Positions 52,004-64,000 of a stretch of DNA of 64,000 bases are shown in pieces. Origin of the DNA: Marasmius tenuissimus. Taxonomy: Eukaryota > Basidiomycota > Agaricomycetes > Agaricales > Marasmiaceae. The stretch is from contig JAQOTA010000044.1 in the NCBI GenBank assembly GCA_029532415.1, positions 496,001-560,000 of the forward strand, read 5' to 3'. The stretch's first letter is position 1. Every line of letters starts with the position of its first letter. A program made the position numbers and the translations under genes. A model generated the notes under the pieces. The model searched no databases, was not told the origin of the DNA, and worked only from the letters and a program-made list of their open reading frames with translations.

Positions 52004-52100
52004 TCCCTGGCTGGGAGTCGAACCCAGCTTTCGCGCGCATCTCCGACGTTGAACGATTCTCCATGACAGGCGCGTGTACTAACCGATATACTACCAGGGA
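52004..52100 (-). tRNA. tRNA-Asp (GTC) with 26-nt intron, copy 2
   Basis: Same mature sequence as 20304-20400; the intron differs by one base (GACGTTG versus GATGTTG on the plus strand). Confidence 0.92.
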
Positions 52101-52254
52101 ATTGTGCTAAAACTCAACCGATCAATCATAGTCGTTGAAATGAGAATTACTCCCGAGACCGGTGCGAACTTTACAAGACATCTACACTTTAAAAACGTTA
52201 TGATACAGCGCTCCGACACCTTCCCAAGCTAAGGTCCACCAAATTACCCAGCGC

Positions 52255-53619
52255 TCAATTATTCACTTCGAACCCTTCCGGTCCCCAATTATCATTCTGA
52301 TTCCTTCCAAAATTGACATTCGACACTCCATCGCTATTGTGGTCGGTCTGAACTCCCGTTCCTTCATTCCAACTGTTGATAGTAGACCTGAAGGAAGGAT
52401 GTCTGCCGCCGGACCAGTTAACCTGATCATGACCGGGACGGGGAGTGGGCAGCCGCATTATCCCATCTGGTCCGATTTCGGGATAATGCACGTCATCGAT
52501 GGTTAGATTGGAAGCATTTGCGAAGAAAGTGGGATTGCGATGGACAGGTTGGGTGGAGCGGCGATAAGGAGTATAGGCGTGAGCGTCAGAGAAAGGATTC
52601 TCGGGATCGCAAGAGGAGAATGATTCGACGGAAGCAGCGGGGGAGGAATTGACGAACGTCGGCGTTTCTGAACAGGGGGAGAGTGGGATGAACTCGGAGT
52701 AACTTGAGGATCGGGAGTTTCCGTCCATCGTCCAGTGGCTCGACATCTGGGGAACCCGACTTCCATCCATACCAGTTGTTGTGGTGGATACTCGAATATT
52801 ACGCCCAGTACACTGGTCGCGACCGGTACTATAGTTGATGTTCTGCCCACCGTGAGCGCGGTTGTTGAAAGTAGTCGTTCTCGACCCGTCGGACGAAGAT
52901 TTATTGGTGATGATATTCCCGCCGACAGTGCTGAGGTTGAAGTGGTCTCCGTAATCGACGTTCCTGGCTTTGTGAGGGATCTTTCCGACCGGTGGCTCAT
53001 TCGAAGGTGCCTGACCCTGGTAAGGAAGAGAAAGAAGAAAATTAATCACTCTGAGCATCGAGTAAACGAAGGGAAGTCACAACTCACGTTCAGCACTACA
53101 ACACACAGCCCTCCGAAGCTCCTTTCAAATTCCACCAACACCGTGTTCATCTTTGTCTCACGCTTCGCCTCCTCGTAGTTCCGAACATCCTTCAAGTTAT
53201 GATACAAACCTTCAATCAACCTATATCAACGTTCATCATTCAGTAAACCCTCATCGGCGATCAAGAAAGGTAAAACTCACTCTGTAGTTTTACGCAACTC
53301 CTCCCATGGCTTTCTCGCCTCCGCTGGCACCTCCATCTCGACAATTTTCCCAAACACCCACTCAAGAACCCTCTTAACTTGTTTCTCCTCCTGTTCGTCA
53401 AAATCCTGTTTGTAGTCGGTTACCTGAAACCCATGCAAGAGCAGAACGCGGACTCACAAAAACCCAAGGCAAAGCCGCCCACATATCCAACGCCGCCTTG
53501 GCAACGTTCGCCAACTCCCCAGCTTTCTTGTCCCGGATCGTCCTGGCCTGCTGGACGTTTAACTTCAGGTCTCGGAGTTGAGCTTGAGACTTGGCGTCGT
53601 TGTTCTGAGTGAAGTGCAT
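52255..53619 (-). CDS. X1, copy 2
   Basis: Same four-exon structure as 20560-21919. The last exon has a 6-bp in-frame insertion (GIMRLPTPRP instead of GIMPTPRP), giving 399 residues. Other substitutions (for example S to F near the start, MHFTQNND) are few and leave the frame open, so both copies could be expressed. Confidence 0.75.
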
Positions 53620-54846
53620 CTTGAGATTTGTTGGTTGTGAGTTGGGTTGGTGAGTTGGAATTGAAGTTGTGATCGAGTGACGGAGTCTGTATTGTACAAT
53701 ACCCCAAACGAGCGTCCCCTTGCCCGGTTTTATACACCTCGTTCGGTGGTTTGTGGCATAAGCTTTGACCGTCCAGCGGCCAGCCACTGTTGTGCCACAG
53801 TCTCAGTTTCAATTGAGGGAGACAATACTCAAACACCGGACAAGGGTCAAACAAACCATCGGGGGCGATCGTCTATGGAATGTCAAAGCTAAGCTTCCGC
53901 TTCAACATCTGAAACCGTGAACAATCTAGGTCCACTCGACTCAGACCTCCTGATTTTTGTATCGTGGGGACGATACGTAATCCGAGACATAGAACTGACA
54001 CTAGAACTAAGGAGAATTTCGTAGATTGTAGACTGTAGTGCCACCAAGCCATTCGAGGCCAGACGAGCCAGAACTGCCGCCGATCATAGTAACCACAGAT
54101 CGAACAATTGTGGGCCGTGGCAATGCCACTCGATATTTGTCGAAAGAACAACAGTCGGCGCAATGCCACTTGACAACGTAGATTTGAACGGGGTATGTAT
54201 GAGATCGCGCCCGAGCCCAAAACGCCATGGCCCAGACCAGAGCCGTTTTGGAAAATAGACGCCTGGCGTCAGAGCCGCCTGAGTCACGAGTTTTCCTGGG
54301 CCTCCAGGTAGTCCGGAACATTTAAACATGTCGTCTGGTTTCCCCGATCTCGTGCTCAAAAAGATTACACGGTTCATGTTAGATTCATGAGCGGGGGAAG
54401 GGCTGGGAAGCATCGGTATCGGATGGTACTCTGGACAGAACGACATGAGGATTGAACGTCAGCCTCGGTCGTATTCGACGACGACGACGCAGTTATCTCG
54501 GTACAGCATCTGCCTCTTCTTTGTGAATTAGATTAGACGTCCTGCTCTGCATCCTGGTACTTAAGTGTCATTCAGTTCGTGGGCATTTCGGTCATTGAAT
54601 CGGTTGCGCAATGTGAGGGTCAAAAGTCGCGTACTAAGGCTCATCATCGTCTCAAACCGCTCAACATCTCTCAAGGGTTAGACCCAGACTCATGTTTGTA
54701 GCTTTGGCTGGTGCATACGATTGGGTCGATTGGTATGTTGTTTTCCCGGCACATCATCTTTATACCAAAGTTCAGGTAAGTTCGAAATAATGATAGAAAT
54801 GGGCAGATACCGTAGTCAATGATAAAAACGTGGCGGAATGGCTTAC

Positions 54847-54945
54847 TCCCTGGCTGGGAGTCGAACCCAGCTTTCGCGCGAACCTCATCTCCGACCAGAA
54901 CATTCACATGACAGGCGCGTGTACTAACCGATATACTACCAGGGA
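54847..54945 (-). tRNA. tRNA-Asp (GTC) with 28-nt intron, copy 2
   Basis: Identical in mature sequence and intron to 23148-23246. Confidence 0.92.
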
Positions 54946-55075
54946 ATTGGTAACGGTGTCAATTTTCTGGTATCATTGCCTAAAATAGGACACACTATTA
55001 TCCGAAAACTTGAATATTACGATGTATACTATCAAAAGCGTCCCAAACCAAGATCTAAATCAGTCCTAAGTTATG

Positions 55076-56255
55076 TTACCTATCCCCTCCTCTCGATCCG
55101 TGATTGATATTCTGCCTGCCCGTTCCAGCATGATGATACATCGTTCCGTTATGATAGTATGTCGTGCCGCTGTTGCCAGGATAGTTATCTTGGCCCCCCG
55201 TCCCCGGTCCCATATTGTTGACTGAGACGAAACCGGAGGGATAGGTGCTGAAGTTGAAGTTGTATAGATCTCCCGAGCCGGGGTAAGAATTGGAAGAGTG
55301 GAACTCGGAGTAAGTCGAAGAGCGAAGGTTCCCGTTCCTCACAGAGGAGGTCGACGTCTGGGTAAACGCGCGTCCATCGAGGCCAGTAGTGGAGGTAACC
55401 ACACGCACATTTCCGATATTCTGATCCCGGCGGCGGTCAGAGTTGATGTTCTGCCCGCCATAACCGTGGTGGTTGGAGGTAGAGGTTCTTGAACCGCTGG
55501 ACGAGAAATGGTTATTGAACGTTCTGCCTCCGACCTGGCTGAGGTTGAGGTAGTCTCCGAGAAACCTTCCATCGCTGGGAACGTTCTCTTGAACTGGTGG
55601 GTCTCTCGAACGGGCATTTCCCTGACGACGTTGCAAGATTAGCCACCAAACCTCGCTAGAAATACTATGAATGGAGAACTCACATCCAACACTGCTTCAC
55701 ACAAGTTCCCGAACCTATCCTCAAATTCTTTGATCCACCGGCCCATCTCTGAATCGCGACTCCATCCTTCTAAGTTTCGGACACTCCTGAGGTTTCCGTG
55801 TAGACCTTCTATCATGCTATATCATGTTTTCGTTAGTCGTGTTCGTAGGATCGGATAAATGAAATCAACCCACCTCGTAACCTGATTCAGATTCCCCTCA
55901 ATCCCCCGCGTCCCCCCTCGTCTCTCCACATACTTCCGAATGACACAGAGCTTCTGGAACGCCCTCCATAGAAGCAAGATCACCCGGTCTTTTTCAGCGG
56001 GTTTGACGTTCTATTCATGTCGCATCATAATTAGTAAACAGCACGAAAACTAGAGCTTGACGGGTTACTCACGAAAACAGAAGCCACAGTCACCCACACA
56101 TCCAATGCCACTTTCGCCGCTCGTGCGAGCTCGCCGTAGATAGGAGCTTTCTCGTATGTGGCGTCCCGAATCATCGTGACCTGTTCGATGAGTGGCTTCG
56201 GAATCCGGACGTCTCGGACTTGGGAGGCGGCGTCTTGATTCTGGAAGGAGTACAT
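55076..56255 (-). CDS. X2, copy 2
   Basis: Same four exons as 23377-24556 with the frame intact. A handful of replacements lie in the polar tail (for example NNHFSSSGS, SVNNMGPGTG), none in the GGQNIN or RRDQ words. Confidence 0.75.
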
Positions 56256-57044
56256 CTTGTTGATTTCTTGCTTCGGGTACGATTGATTGGTTGGCTAGTT
56301 TGGTGTTTGCGATGAAGTTGTAGTTGATTGCGTTGCGTCCGGTTTTATATACCTTCTTCAGCGGTTTGTGGCACGAGCTTTGCCCTTTGGCCAAAGGCCA
56401 GCTACCATGCCATGTTCTCATTTTTCGATTGAGGCAGACAATGAATAACCCTAATTAGCAGGCCTCGTGCGAAACCATTGAGCGCGAGGCACTGTGTCTT
56501 TTCTATTGTTTACGCCACTTCGACGTGTAGGCTTCAACAATCGGGACGCCAAGTCAACTCGGCTCGGAGCCCTAGAATGATAGAATATGGATTCCAGGTT
56601 GAGGTTCAAGTTTGAATCTGATTAGTCTCATAGGTCAACTTGAAAACTGATCCTACCGTCCGGGTCTTCCAAGATTCAGAGTGATCAAAAGCTCCCTGGC
56701 CAGTGGCAACTCAGATCGATCGTACGACTGTGGCAACGCCACTGAACTGCCTATTCGTTGGATAAGAGCGCAATGCCACCGAAGGTCACATATCTACAGT
56801 TCTCATAATTTAGCACCATCGTGAAATCAAGAACGACTTCATGACGCTGATCATCAACACCGTAGAACCCTTTTGGGAATAGACGCCTGGAGGGTGGAGC
56901 CGAAGCAGTCAAGCCACTAAAGCATCGGGTGGTTTGTTGTACTCCGAGAAGGCATCGTCAGAATGTATGGATTGAAAACTTGTGGGGTTTATGTACATTG
57001 AAAACGATTTGGAAAAGGAAGATTGTACCCCTGTTTCTTCGGCT

Positions 57045-57142
57045 CGATGCCAAACCCAGCTTTCGCGCGACACTCGACCGATTGATCGTCAACGTCTTTT
57101 ACTAACCACAGCCGCATTTACTAACCGATATATTGCCAGGAA
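57045..57142 (-). pseudogene. tRNA-Asp relic downstream of X3, copy 2
   Basis: Same decayed sequence as 25352-25449, so the decay predates the duplication. Confidence 0.7.
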
Positions 57143-57289
57143 GTTCTCAACTTTTCTTCCAAGTGATGGTGTTTGATTTGATTCCAGTAATTGTTCCTTT
57201 CTAACTAATGACAAAGTTCTCCAGTCTGTTACTATTCAGAAACCTGCGTTCTTCTGAATTTGACTACCATCGCCCATCATCTACCAGAC

Positions 57290-58609
57290 TCAGCACATGA
57301 TAGGATTCGCCGTCGACCCGTCCGGCAACTGAATCACATCGTCAATCGTCTTATCACCTGTATAATTCGCATTCTGAGTCTTCCTAGCCTGCAACCTCGC
57401 ACCTATCTCCTCCGACTGGCGTTTCAACCAATTCGTCCAACTTTCCCGCAGCTCCGGCGTGATGCTATCATCCTTGCTGGGCGGCCCATTCCACCCGTAG
57501 ATCTTCGCCTTCGTACCTCCCGTCTCGTCGCTCGTCGGAGGATCGCACCAATCTCCATGATTTTCCGATTCGAAAGGACTTGAGAAGCCGAGGACGACCT
57601 GGTATGTGACGATTGTTGTGCCCGAATCGGTGTCGGAGACCTGGAAGTAGTACGTCTTTTCGCCCGTGTGGATGTTGTAGGCAGCAAACTCCCCCGGCGG
57701 GAGAGCAGACCGGTTCTCGTCATCGGAGTCATGTCTACGATGGCGTGAATTGGAATCCGCTGCTGAGGGCGTAGGCGCAGGCTCTTCAGGAGGTGGAGGT
57801 GGAGCGGACTAGTGCACAAAAACAGGAAAGAGAGCATATATCAGTCAGGCCCAAGATCGACGAACCATGAAAAAGAAAGCCTGTACCTTAACCAATTCAA
57901 CTGCCTCCCTAAGACATTTCTTAGACCCCTTCAACTCTTCGACCACAAGATGCTCATTCCTTGCGTGCCAGACGTAGGTACGATCAGCCACTATGTGGAA
58001 GTACTTCTCGACTCCTTCCATTGTTCTAAGCGTGTGGCAAGACCTGAGCACCTTCTAGGGCCAAGTAAAACAATGGTAGGAAAACGTACGTTTCGACCAT
58101 CCTCAAAGCCTCCGTCATCTCCACCCCTCTACCCGACCCTCTAGCCTCTATCACCTCCTCAACGTCGCACAGCTCATCAAAAGCCGCTCGAAGGAAATAT
58201 TTGAAGTGAACGTTCAAGTCCTTTAGGAGGGCCTAATGATTGCGTTGTGTCAGCTCATCACACAATGAGAAAGCTTTGTTCCGTTGGCGCTCACATCCGA
58301 CGAGTCAACAGCCCTCTTCATCCTTATTGCCACCTCAGCTGCCTTCGCCAGCGAAGGAGCACTAACTCGCATACCCTGTATCATTCTCACCTGGAGGAAG
58401 ACAGGATGTGGGATGTCCGTGGGTTTGGGCTGCTCACCGCCAGCGGTAGGTTGCTTTTTTTTGGCTGCGTTCGTTCTCTTCTTCCGATCCTGATCCCAAC
58501 GACCCCCAGAGTGGACATTGGAGGCGTCATTATCGGCGCTGGAGCTGGAGTTGGACGTAGATTCCGAAGTCGAGTTCTGGGAAACGGGGAGTCCAACGAT
58601 ATGTGCCAT
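57290..58609 (-). CDS. X3, copy 2: intact form
   Basis: Exons 58295-58609, then the counterparts of the copy 1 exons, giving 1116 nt and 371 residues. With eight T (plus strand) in the homopolymer near 58453-58460 the frame reads KKRTNAAKKKQPTAGGEQ without interruption, so this copy shows the true product. Ser/Asn-rich start, helical middle (RMIQGMRVSAPSLAKAAEVA; YFLRAAFDELCDVEEVIEA; YFHIVADRTYVWHARNEHL), proline linker, then a beta-rich tail ending NPIMC. It differs from X1/X2 in the tail. Function unknown. Confidence 0.75.
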
Positions 58610-59982
58610 GTCGTTTTGCGCGTTGAAAAAAAAGGAAAGAGAGAAGAAAGTAAGAGAATGGAGATTCGGTCGGCTGGGACGGTGAGCAGTGAAAAAGAGT
58701 GTCAAAGTCGAGTGGAAGATTGATACTCTCGAAGTCCGCCTTTTATGGAGACTTTCGATCGCCAGTGGCACTGGCGACCAAACGCGAGTCAATGCCACAG
58801 TTTCAACTTGTAATCCACGCCAACAATAAGGTCCGTCTATCTGATACAAGCCATCGGAAGGACCTATTGTCAGTGGCTTGGACCTCTCCCCGTCGTTGAT
58901 CCTTCTTGAGCCGAAATCTAAGACATACTCGCAGGTCTTGTGTATGCGTACAGACTCGGAGCTTCATATCACTACTCATGCTGTTTCAGTGAGATTTGGA
59001 ACAAGCCGCTTCGAGATCTGCGACACATGTGCATAGCCTCCGTGGTGATCGTAAAAACATACCTAGGCCACACAATACGAAGAACAACTATTGGGTTGCC
59101 ACGGAGATTCATTCAGAAGGGCACACTGGACCTAAAAATCATCCATTAGCTGCTGGTCTTAGTACGCCATTAGTAGATTCTAACTTCTTCTTATCGACCT
59201 TCGGAGGATCAATCAAACCCCGGATCTAGGCAATATCGAGTTGCAAGATACGGAATAGAGGGAGACACAAGGGTCAACATTATCGGAAGCTGAACGAGTG
59301 ACATGTATCATATTACTATCATCTAGACAATCGCCACAGTTGCTTACCACCAATGATGTTCGGTTGGCCTAGGTTCGTATTTGTGGGGGCATAAGAAAGG
59401 TGCAAAAGGCCAATCCAGTAAAGCCCAGATTCTGGCAAGCAGCCTCGAAAGGCAGAAGGGTAGCACGGCCAATCCTCACCGTCTGAACTCTGTACCTATC
59501 TCCTGATTTGCAGCAGTGTCCACGCTGCCTTCCCGCGACCAACAGCCTCTCATCAGGAACTGAACGAGACCTTGTACTATGCTTGAAACTCCCGCACTTG
59601 AGTGTGCGCAGCTGAAACGAACACCCATGCTGGTACACATAGCGTATTCAGCGAAATAATAACCCACACGGTACGAAAACACCTTACTATGAATTCGAAT
59701 CGCTGATGATCCCATCACTTCGGGCTTGATGGGGGTGCCTCATTGATTAAATCGTTTGGTCTTCCCGCTTTAGCTGCGATCTACAGAACATCATATGACA
59801 AACATATTCTTTTAGCATTCAACGAGACGCACGCTGCGATCCGGTCCATACCTCGTGAGGTCGCGATGCATGCTGGTCTAGCTCGGGCGAGGACCTCCTC
59901 AGAGGGTATAAAGGACCTCTGTTCGACCCATATTGGGCCAGAACATTCCTCCAGTTCAAACTTACTCACATCCAAAGTCGCC

Positions 59983-60844
59983 ATGCAACTCTCCTCTGTG
60001 TTCACCACCCTCGCGGTCCTCGCGGCCGCTGCTGGCACTGTTATGGGCGAGCGCCACACCGTCAACATGATCAACAGGTGGAGCGCTCCGCAAATACCCC
60101 TCTTCAGCATTTAGGCTGACCGCGAATTGACAGATGTGGCCGTGGAACCCCTCAGCTCATCCGTGGACCAAAGGTCTTATCCACGGGAGGTTCCTACACC
60201 GAGAACGGTCCTCTCACCTCTGCGATTGCATACCTCCAAACGGGACAGTGCCTCTTCAACGGTGGTGAGTACCAGATCTAGTGTTCGATGAAAACTCTTT
60301 GCCAGGGCTGATTCTTGGTCCCTTGAAATAGAGAACTGCATGACCGCCGAGGTTCGTTCACTTTCATCAAAGCTAGCAAAAAGCGGCCCTCACGCTGACT
60401 GAATGTAAACTTGATTCGAACAGCTCACCTTGAAGAACCCAAACCCTTCTCAACCCGGTTCTGGATCGAGCGTTAATCTCTCTCTGATCCCCATGTAAGC
60501 TGATTCCTGACGCAACTTTCAATACCCTGTACTCACTGAATCTCTAGCCACGCTTTCAACGTCCCAATTGCTCTCAAATACCCGGCTCGTGCGCCAACGG
60601 CGTGGCTTGTATGTCTCCCTCGTGACTTCTTACTAGGGCTGCTCTCTGAAACCACTGTCCTTATCAGGTCTCAACGCCGACTGCCCCACCTCGGACGCAT
60701 TCCGTGTCCCTTCTGACACTCATGCTCAGCGTGCGTGCCAGAACAACGATGTGAGTCGAATTCTCCGGTCTCCCGCATAAATCGGATGGCTGAGCATTTT
60801 CCGCTGGTCGACAGGTCAACTTGGAGATCACTTTCTGCCCTTGA
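59983..60844 (+). pseudogene. Thaumatin-like 'glycopeptide' gene, copy 2, same frameshift
   Basis: Counterpart of 28289-29150, with the same seven exons and the same one-base deficit in exon 5. Two replacements are visible (TENG for TENN, and KNPNPS for KNANPS). Confidence 0.68.
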
Positions 60845-61641
60845 GTGCTCAGTGTATTGGATTTTTAAATGGAAACTGGGCTTACCTGTTAATACCGGGG
60901 CCCACAGTTACAGTCATGTTTTATGGGTTTTCTATGGGAACGAATATTGGGATTTCGGCAAAATTTTGACCACGAGAGATGCCAAAAACGCGTTGAACTG
61001 GCGACTTCTTCGACACTTCAAGCTTTCTGGCTCGAATCGAGAATCATGAACGTGGAACGGCAGGTCAAAGAGGGAATTTAGAGCACCTTGACGGAGGTCA
61101 TTGTCTGAGCCCTTTCCGGAACTCCATTCACATTCTTAATTCCATCTTCTCCTCCTAATGAGCTGTCTGAATTCAATAAACGAGATCATCCGGCTGGTAG
61201 CGTTTGACCGTCAATGAGTTGGATTCCTGTGTCTGAATGTGGCGACTCACGTTTCAAAATCTATTCGAAAATCCCAACTCAACTTGATCTTCGGCTATCT
61301 GGAGCAGTAAGTTAGCCATAGTTAGGCCAGGCAGCGAAAGCACACAAACTCACTGATGCTCATGGCAGTTGGGTTTTAAGTGGGACCTACGGTGCATGGA
61401 CGGGTCCATCGGCACTTGTGCCTGCCGCCACGGCCCCAGGTGCATCACGGGCGTCCTCATGCTTCTTTCTCTTGGACTTCCACGTTCGAGTCTTTGACGG
61501 TACTGTAAGCCTTCTTCATAAGCTCTTTCACCAAAAGTCTCACTCGCAGTCAAGCCACACCCAAAGCACGCCCTTGGGGCGACCTGCAGTTGAAGCTGGA
61601 CAAACTAACGGCATCAAACAACTTGACCATTGTCCATCATC

Positions 61642-62467
61642 ATGGAGACCCTGGGCTTCGGGAAAGCGTTCACCGATGGCTCTATCGAGCTAAAAGGAAG
61701 ATCGGATAGGACTGGGTACGTTTTGGATCACGAGCTTGCCGACAAGGTGCGATATGGTTTTCCTTCGGTCCAATTTAACCGATTCAATGTGTAACATTTA
61801 CCACCAGATCAGGCCGCATCTACCTGCTCTAGCTCGTCTTTCTCGGGACTGGGACCTTCTGTATTCGATGGATCAGCACGGGATCTCAATAAATTCATTG
61901 TACAGTCGAGTAAGTCGTGTCAATTCAGGAAGATCGGGTACATTGGTCGTGATCGCAGATTCGGGCGGTACTATTTTTGGGGCATACGTCGGGGACGGAC
62001 TACGCAGAGGAAGCAATTATTACGGGAACGGTGAATCGTGCGTATTCAGGTCTTCGGTCAGAGCAAGCCGTATTTGGTTTACAAGTTTCGGCGCCAGGTT
62101 TCTATGGAAGTACCAAACCGGAACAGGACAGTTCAGCGTGTTCAAATGGACTGGCAGGAACGATTACTTCGCATTGTGCCAAGATGACTATCTCTCTTTC
62201 GGCGGAGGGTACGTACAAGTTTTGATATGACATATTCTCCAATAGACTAACTGATATGCTTTCGGTCCGTGTGCTTTGCCCTGACGTACTCTGCTTATCA
62301 GAGATGGAGCTTACGGGCTGTATATCGACGAGTCACTTCTCAATGGGTCGTCCGCACGATGTCCCACGTTCGATAATCCCCCGCTATGTTCAAGTGTCGG
62401 GATAGCTCCAGGGAAAACCGCTCGTTTTGATTGTGCTGGGCTCGAGATTTGGGGTATCGGACCATGA
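61642..62467 (+). CDS. TLDc-domain protein, copy 2
   Basis: Same three exons as 29948-30773; no difference seen in the coding part. Confidence 0.8.
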
Positions 62468-62585
62468 CCTATCGGGGTACTTCACGTCCTTCGAGTTCAG
62501 AAAGAGCTGATGTCAAAGAAAAGCCAGTGTCGAACGTGGACTTACAGAATCATCACAGGACTATGAATCTAGCTATAGAGTTTCC

Positions 62586-63191
62586 TCATCCAATCATGTC
62601 TGATCTATTCTGAAGCTGGAGTGCCCGATTGACCCGAGTTCGATTTGTCCATCTGGCACACAACCCAAGCATTATCATGAGTGAACATACTAACTCTCGA
62701 CCGAGTCAGCTCACCTCTTTCGCATGCCAACTGCCCAAAAAGGTTTCGTTCAGAGAGCTGCCTGCAACCTCTCCAGCGTCGGACGCAAATCGAACATGAT
62801 TTATATCAACGTCTCCTTCCCCATAAATGTCTAGTGCCATCGCCTTCCCGCCTTCACGAAATCTCATTGAAAAACGACCCTGTTGCCCGGGCTCCACAGA
62901 CACTGGGAGGGAAGGATAGACTGCCACTATGGCGAGCGAAGGATCACAGGAAGCAGTACCCGCTACATTCTTGAGGTACCAAGTGAGATTTCCGGCGTCG
63001 GCATGGACGTAGAGTTTGCCTTCGCTTGGATCAGTCTGGAGACTACGTGGGTCGAGTTGGGCGATTAGAGACGCAATGGTGGGACGATCCTTTGCATAGG
63101 CGTCGAGAACTGTGTCTAAGGGGAAATTGAAGTCAGGTCGTAGCGTCGAGTGAGAAGATAGCCCTCAAGGAGAGTACTCACCGAAGCTCAT
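62586..63191 (-). CDS. Gene U, copy 2
   Basis: Same three-exon, 144-residue model as 30892-31497, including the 10-nt first exon and the TATA box. Confidence 0.6.
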
Positions 63192-63887
63192 AGGGGGGTT
63201 AGTTTTCGAGTGGTTTAAGAGCCTAACTCTTTATAAGGAGAAAGCCAGTGGCTTCCAGAATAATAGCCGATGGCTATGAAGGTTTGAATTTTGAACAAAG
63301 ATGGTCAAAGCTAGGAGCGCTGGCAACTCATCGACATCTGTCAGTCAGAGACTGAATTCATCCGCCGTGAGAAGCCATTCTTTGGGTCCCGGGAAGCGTC
63401 GTGTGAAAATACGGTAAACTGTTTGGTTCAAAACAGATCTCGGCGCGCGATGATAGACTCGATAGTGACGACTTTAGATTAAGAGAAACTATACGCGTTG
63501 AACCTGCCATGATGGTGAACCGCTACTTATTCGAGAGTTTCTTGTCAGGTTCTGTGAACTCTTACCGTTATTGATGACACCTTCCAAAGACCGTGGGTCG
63601 ACAAAACAGAGGATGCTAGTGCTTTCCACCCAGTAGCTTCCACAATGAGACACCATTCCAGCCCTTCTCCCTCGACGGTACCATTTCACGTTCGTGTTTG
63701 TGAACCGAAAGACACCATTTTTCGAATGACTTCATATTGGGGTGTGCCCTCTTAGCGGCCGCTACTTGCCGCCAGCAGTCCGCGTCAGGGGGTTGATTCG
63801 CCCAAAAAGTATGCGCACGTTCCATTTCGGCAATTCTGGTTATTATTCATGGGTTAATTAGCAGCGAGTGGGATGCGAGCTTAGATC

Positions 63888-64000
63888 TCACAGTCGTTTC
63901 GTTTCGCCGTTCAGAGATATGAGTAACCTTGCCACAAATAACGGGATGGATGACATGGACCTCCCACCGGTAGCTCTCTGGTGGGCTTCTTCGTGCTGCG
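63888..64000 (-). CDS. NmrA-like gene, copy 2, last exon only (cut by window end)
   Basis: 113 bp matching 32194-32306, encoding the C-terminus from about TIAQHEEAHQRATGG to the stop. The rest lies outside the window. Confidence 0.8.
   Translation of the reverse strand, partial: QHEEAHQRATGGRSMSSIPLFVARLLISLNGETKRL

Larger units (their letters stand above)
50794..64000 (+). repeat. Segmental duplication, copy 2 (partner 19094-32306)
   Basis: Direct repeat of 19094-32306. It carries the same genes in the same order and continues beyond the window. Small differences include a 6-bp insertion in X1, an extra T in X3 and a short deletion near 56612. Confidence 0.95.

Noticed and set aside
1..64000. 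CRISPR arrays, operons, ribosome binding sites or bacterial promoters
   Set aside because: The window is eukaryotic (spliceosomal introns, nuclear tRNA introns, LTR elements); no direct-repeat spacer arrays were seen.

Overview
The window looks like nuclear DNA of a filamentous basidiomycete, probably an Agaricomycete. Genes are intron-dense with short GT-AG introns of about 45-90 nt. There are several G-protein alpha-like genes, Ty3/gypsy LTR elements with chromodomain-type pol C-termini, intron-containing tRNA-Asp genes, and single TLDc, NmrA-like and thaumatin-like 'glycopeptide' genes. I cannot name the species. Exon structures are by-eye splice models checked for reading-frame arithmetic; no search was run.

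Layout. 1-8262: two nested, decayed Ty3/gypsy elements on the minus strand. Element A runs off the left edge. Element B (2446-8262) sits in its 5' end, with 380-bp LTRs and an ATAAG target duplication. 8263-10600: TIR elements and an old relic of a tRNA-Asp/W block. 11119-18057: Galpha-1 (intact, 635 codons), a Galpha exon-1 fragment, and Galpha-2, a pseudogene split by a 1.2-kb TIR element. 18262-33253: a ceramidase fragment, conserved block W, three related genes (X1, X2, X3) each followed by a tRNA-Asp gene or relic, then thaumatin-like, TLDc, unknown gene U and NmrA-like genes. 33254-35632: no gene recognised, one inverted-repeat element. 35633-44663: element C, a young gypsy element with indistinguishable 235-bp LTRs and intact gag and pol. 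44666-45739: a long unknown ORF. 47491-49738: Galpha-3, with one frameshift. 49900-64000: a second copy of the 18-32 kb region.

The dominant structure is a tandem segmental duplication with a period of about 31.7 kb. From 19094/50794 to the window end the copies are almost identical; to the left (Galpha, ceramidase) they are clearly diverged. Differences between the copies are useful: a TIR element present in copy 2 has its empty site in copy 1, and an X3 homopolymer frameshift is present only in copy 1.

The two most interesting systems are (i) the Galpha-like proteins, which have about 290 residues before the P-loop and have lost the switch I catalytic Arg, the NKxD Asp and the TCAT motif; and (ii) the X-gene/tRNA-Asp tandem array, whose promoters share GTGGC/GCCAC half-sites, in two cases as a GTGGC-AAY-GCCAC palindrome.
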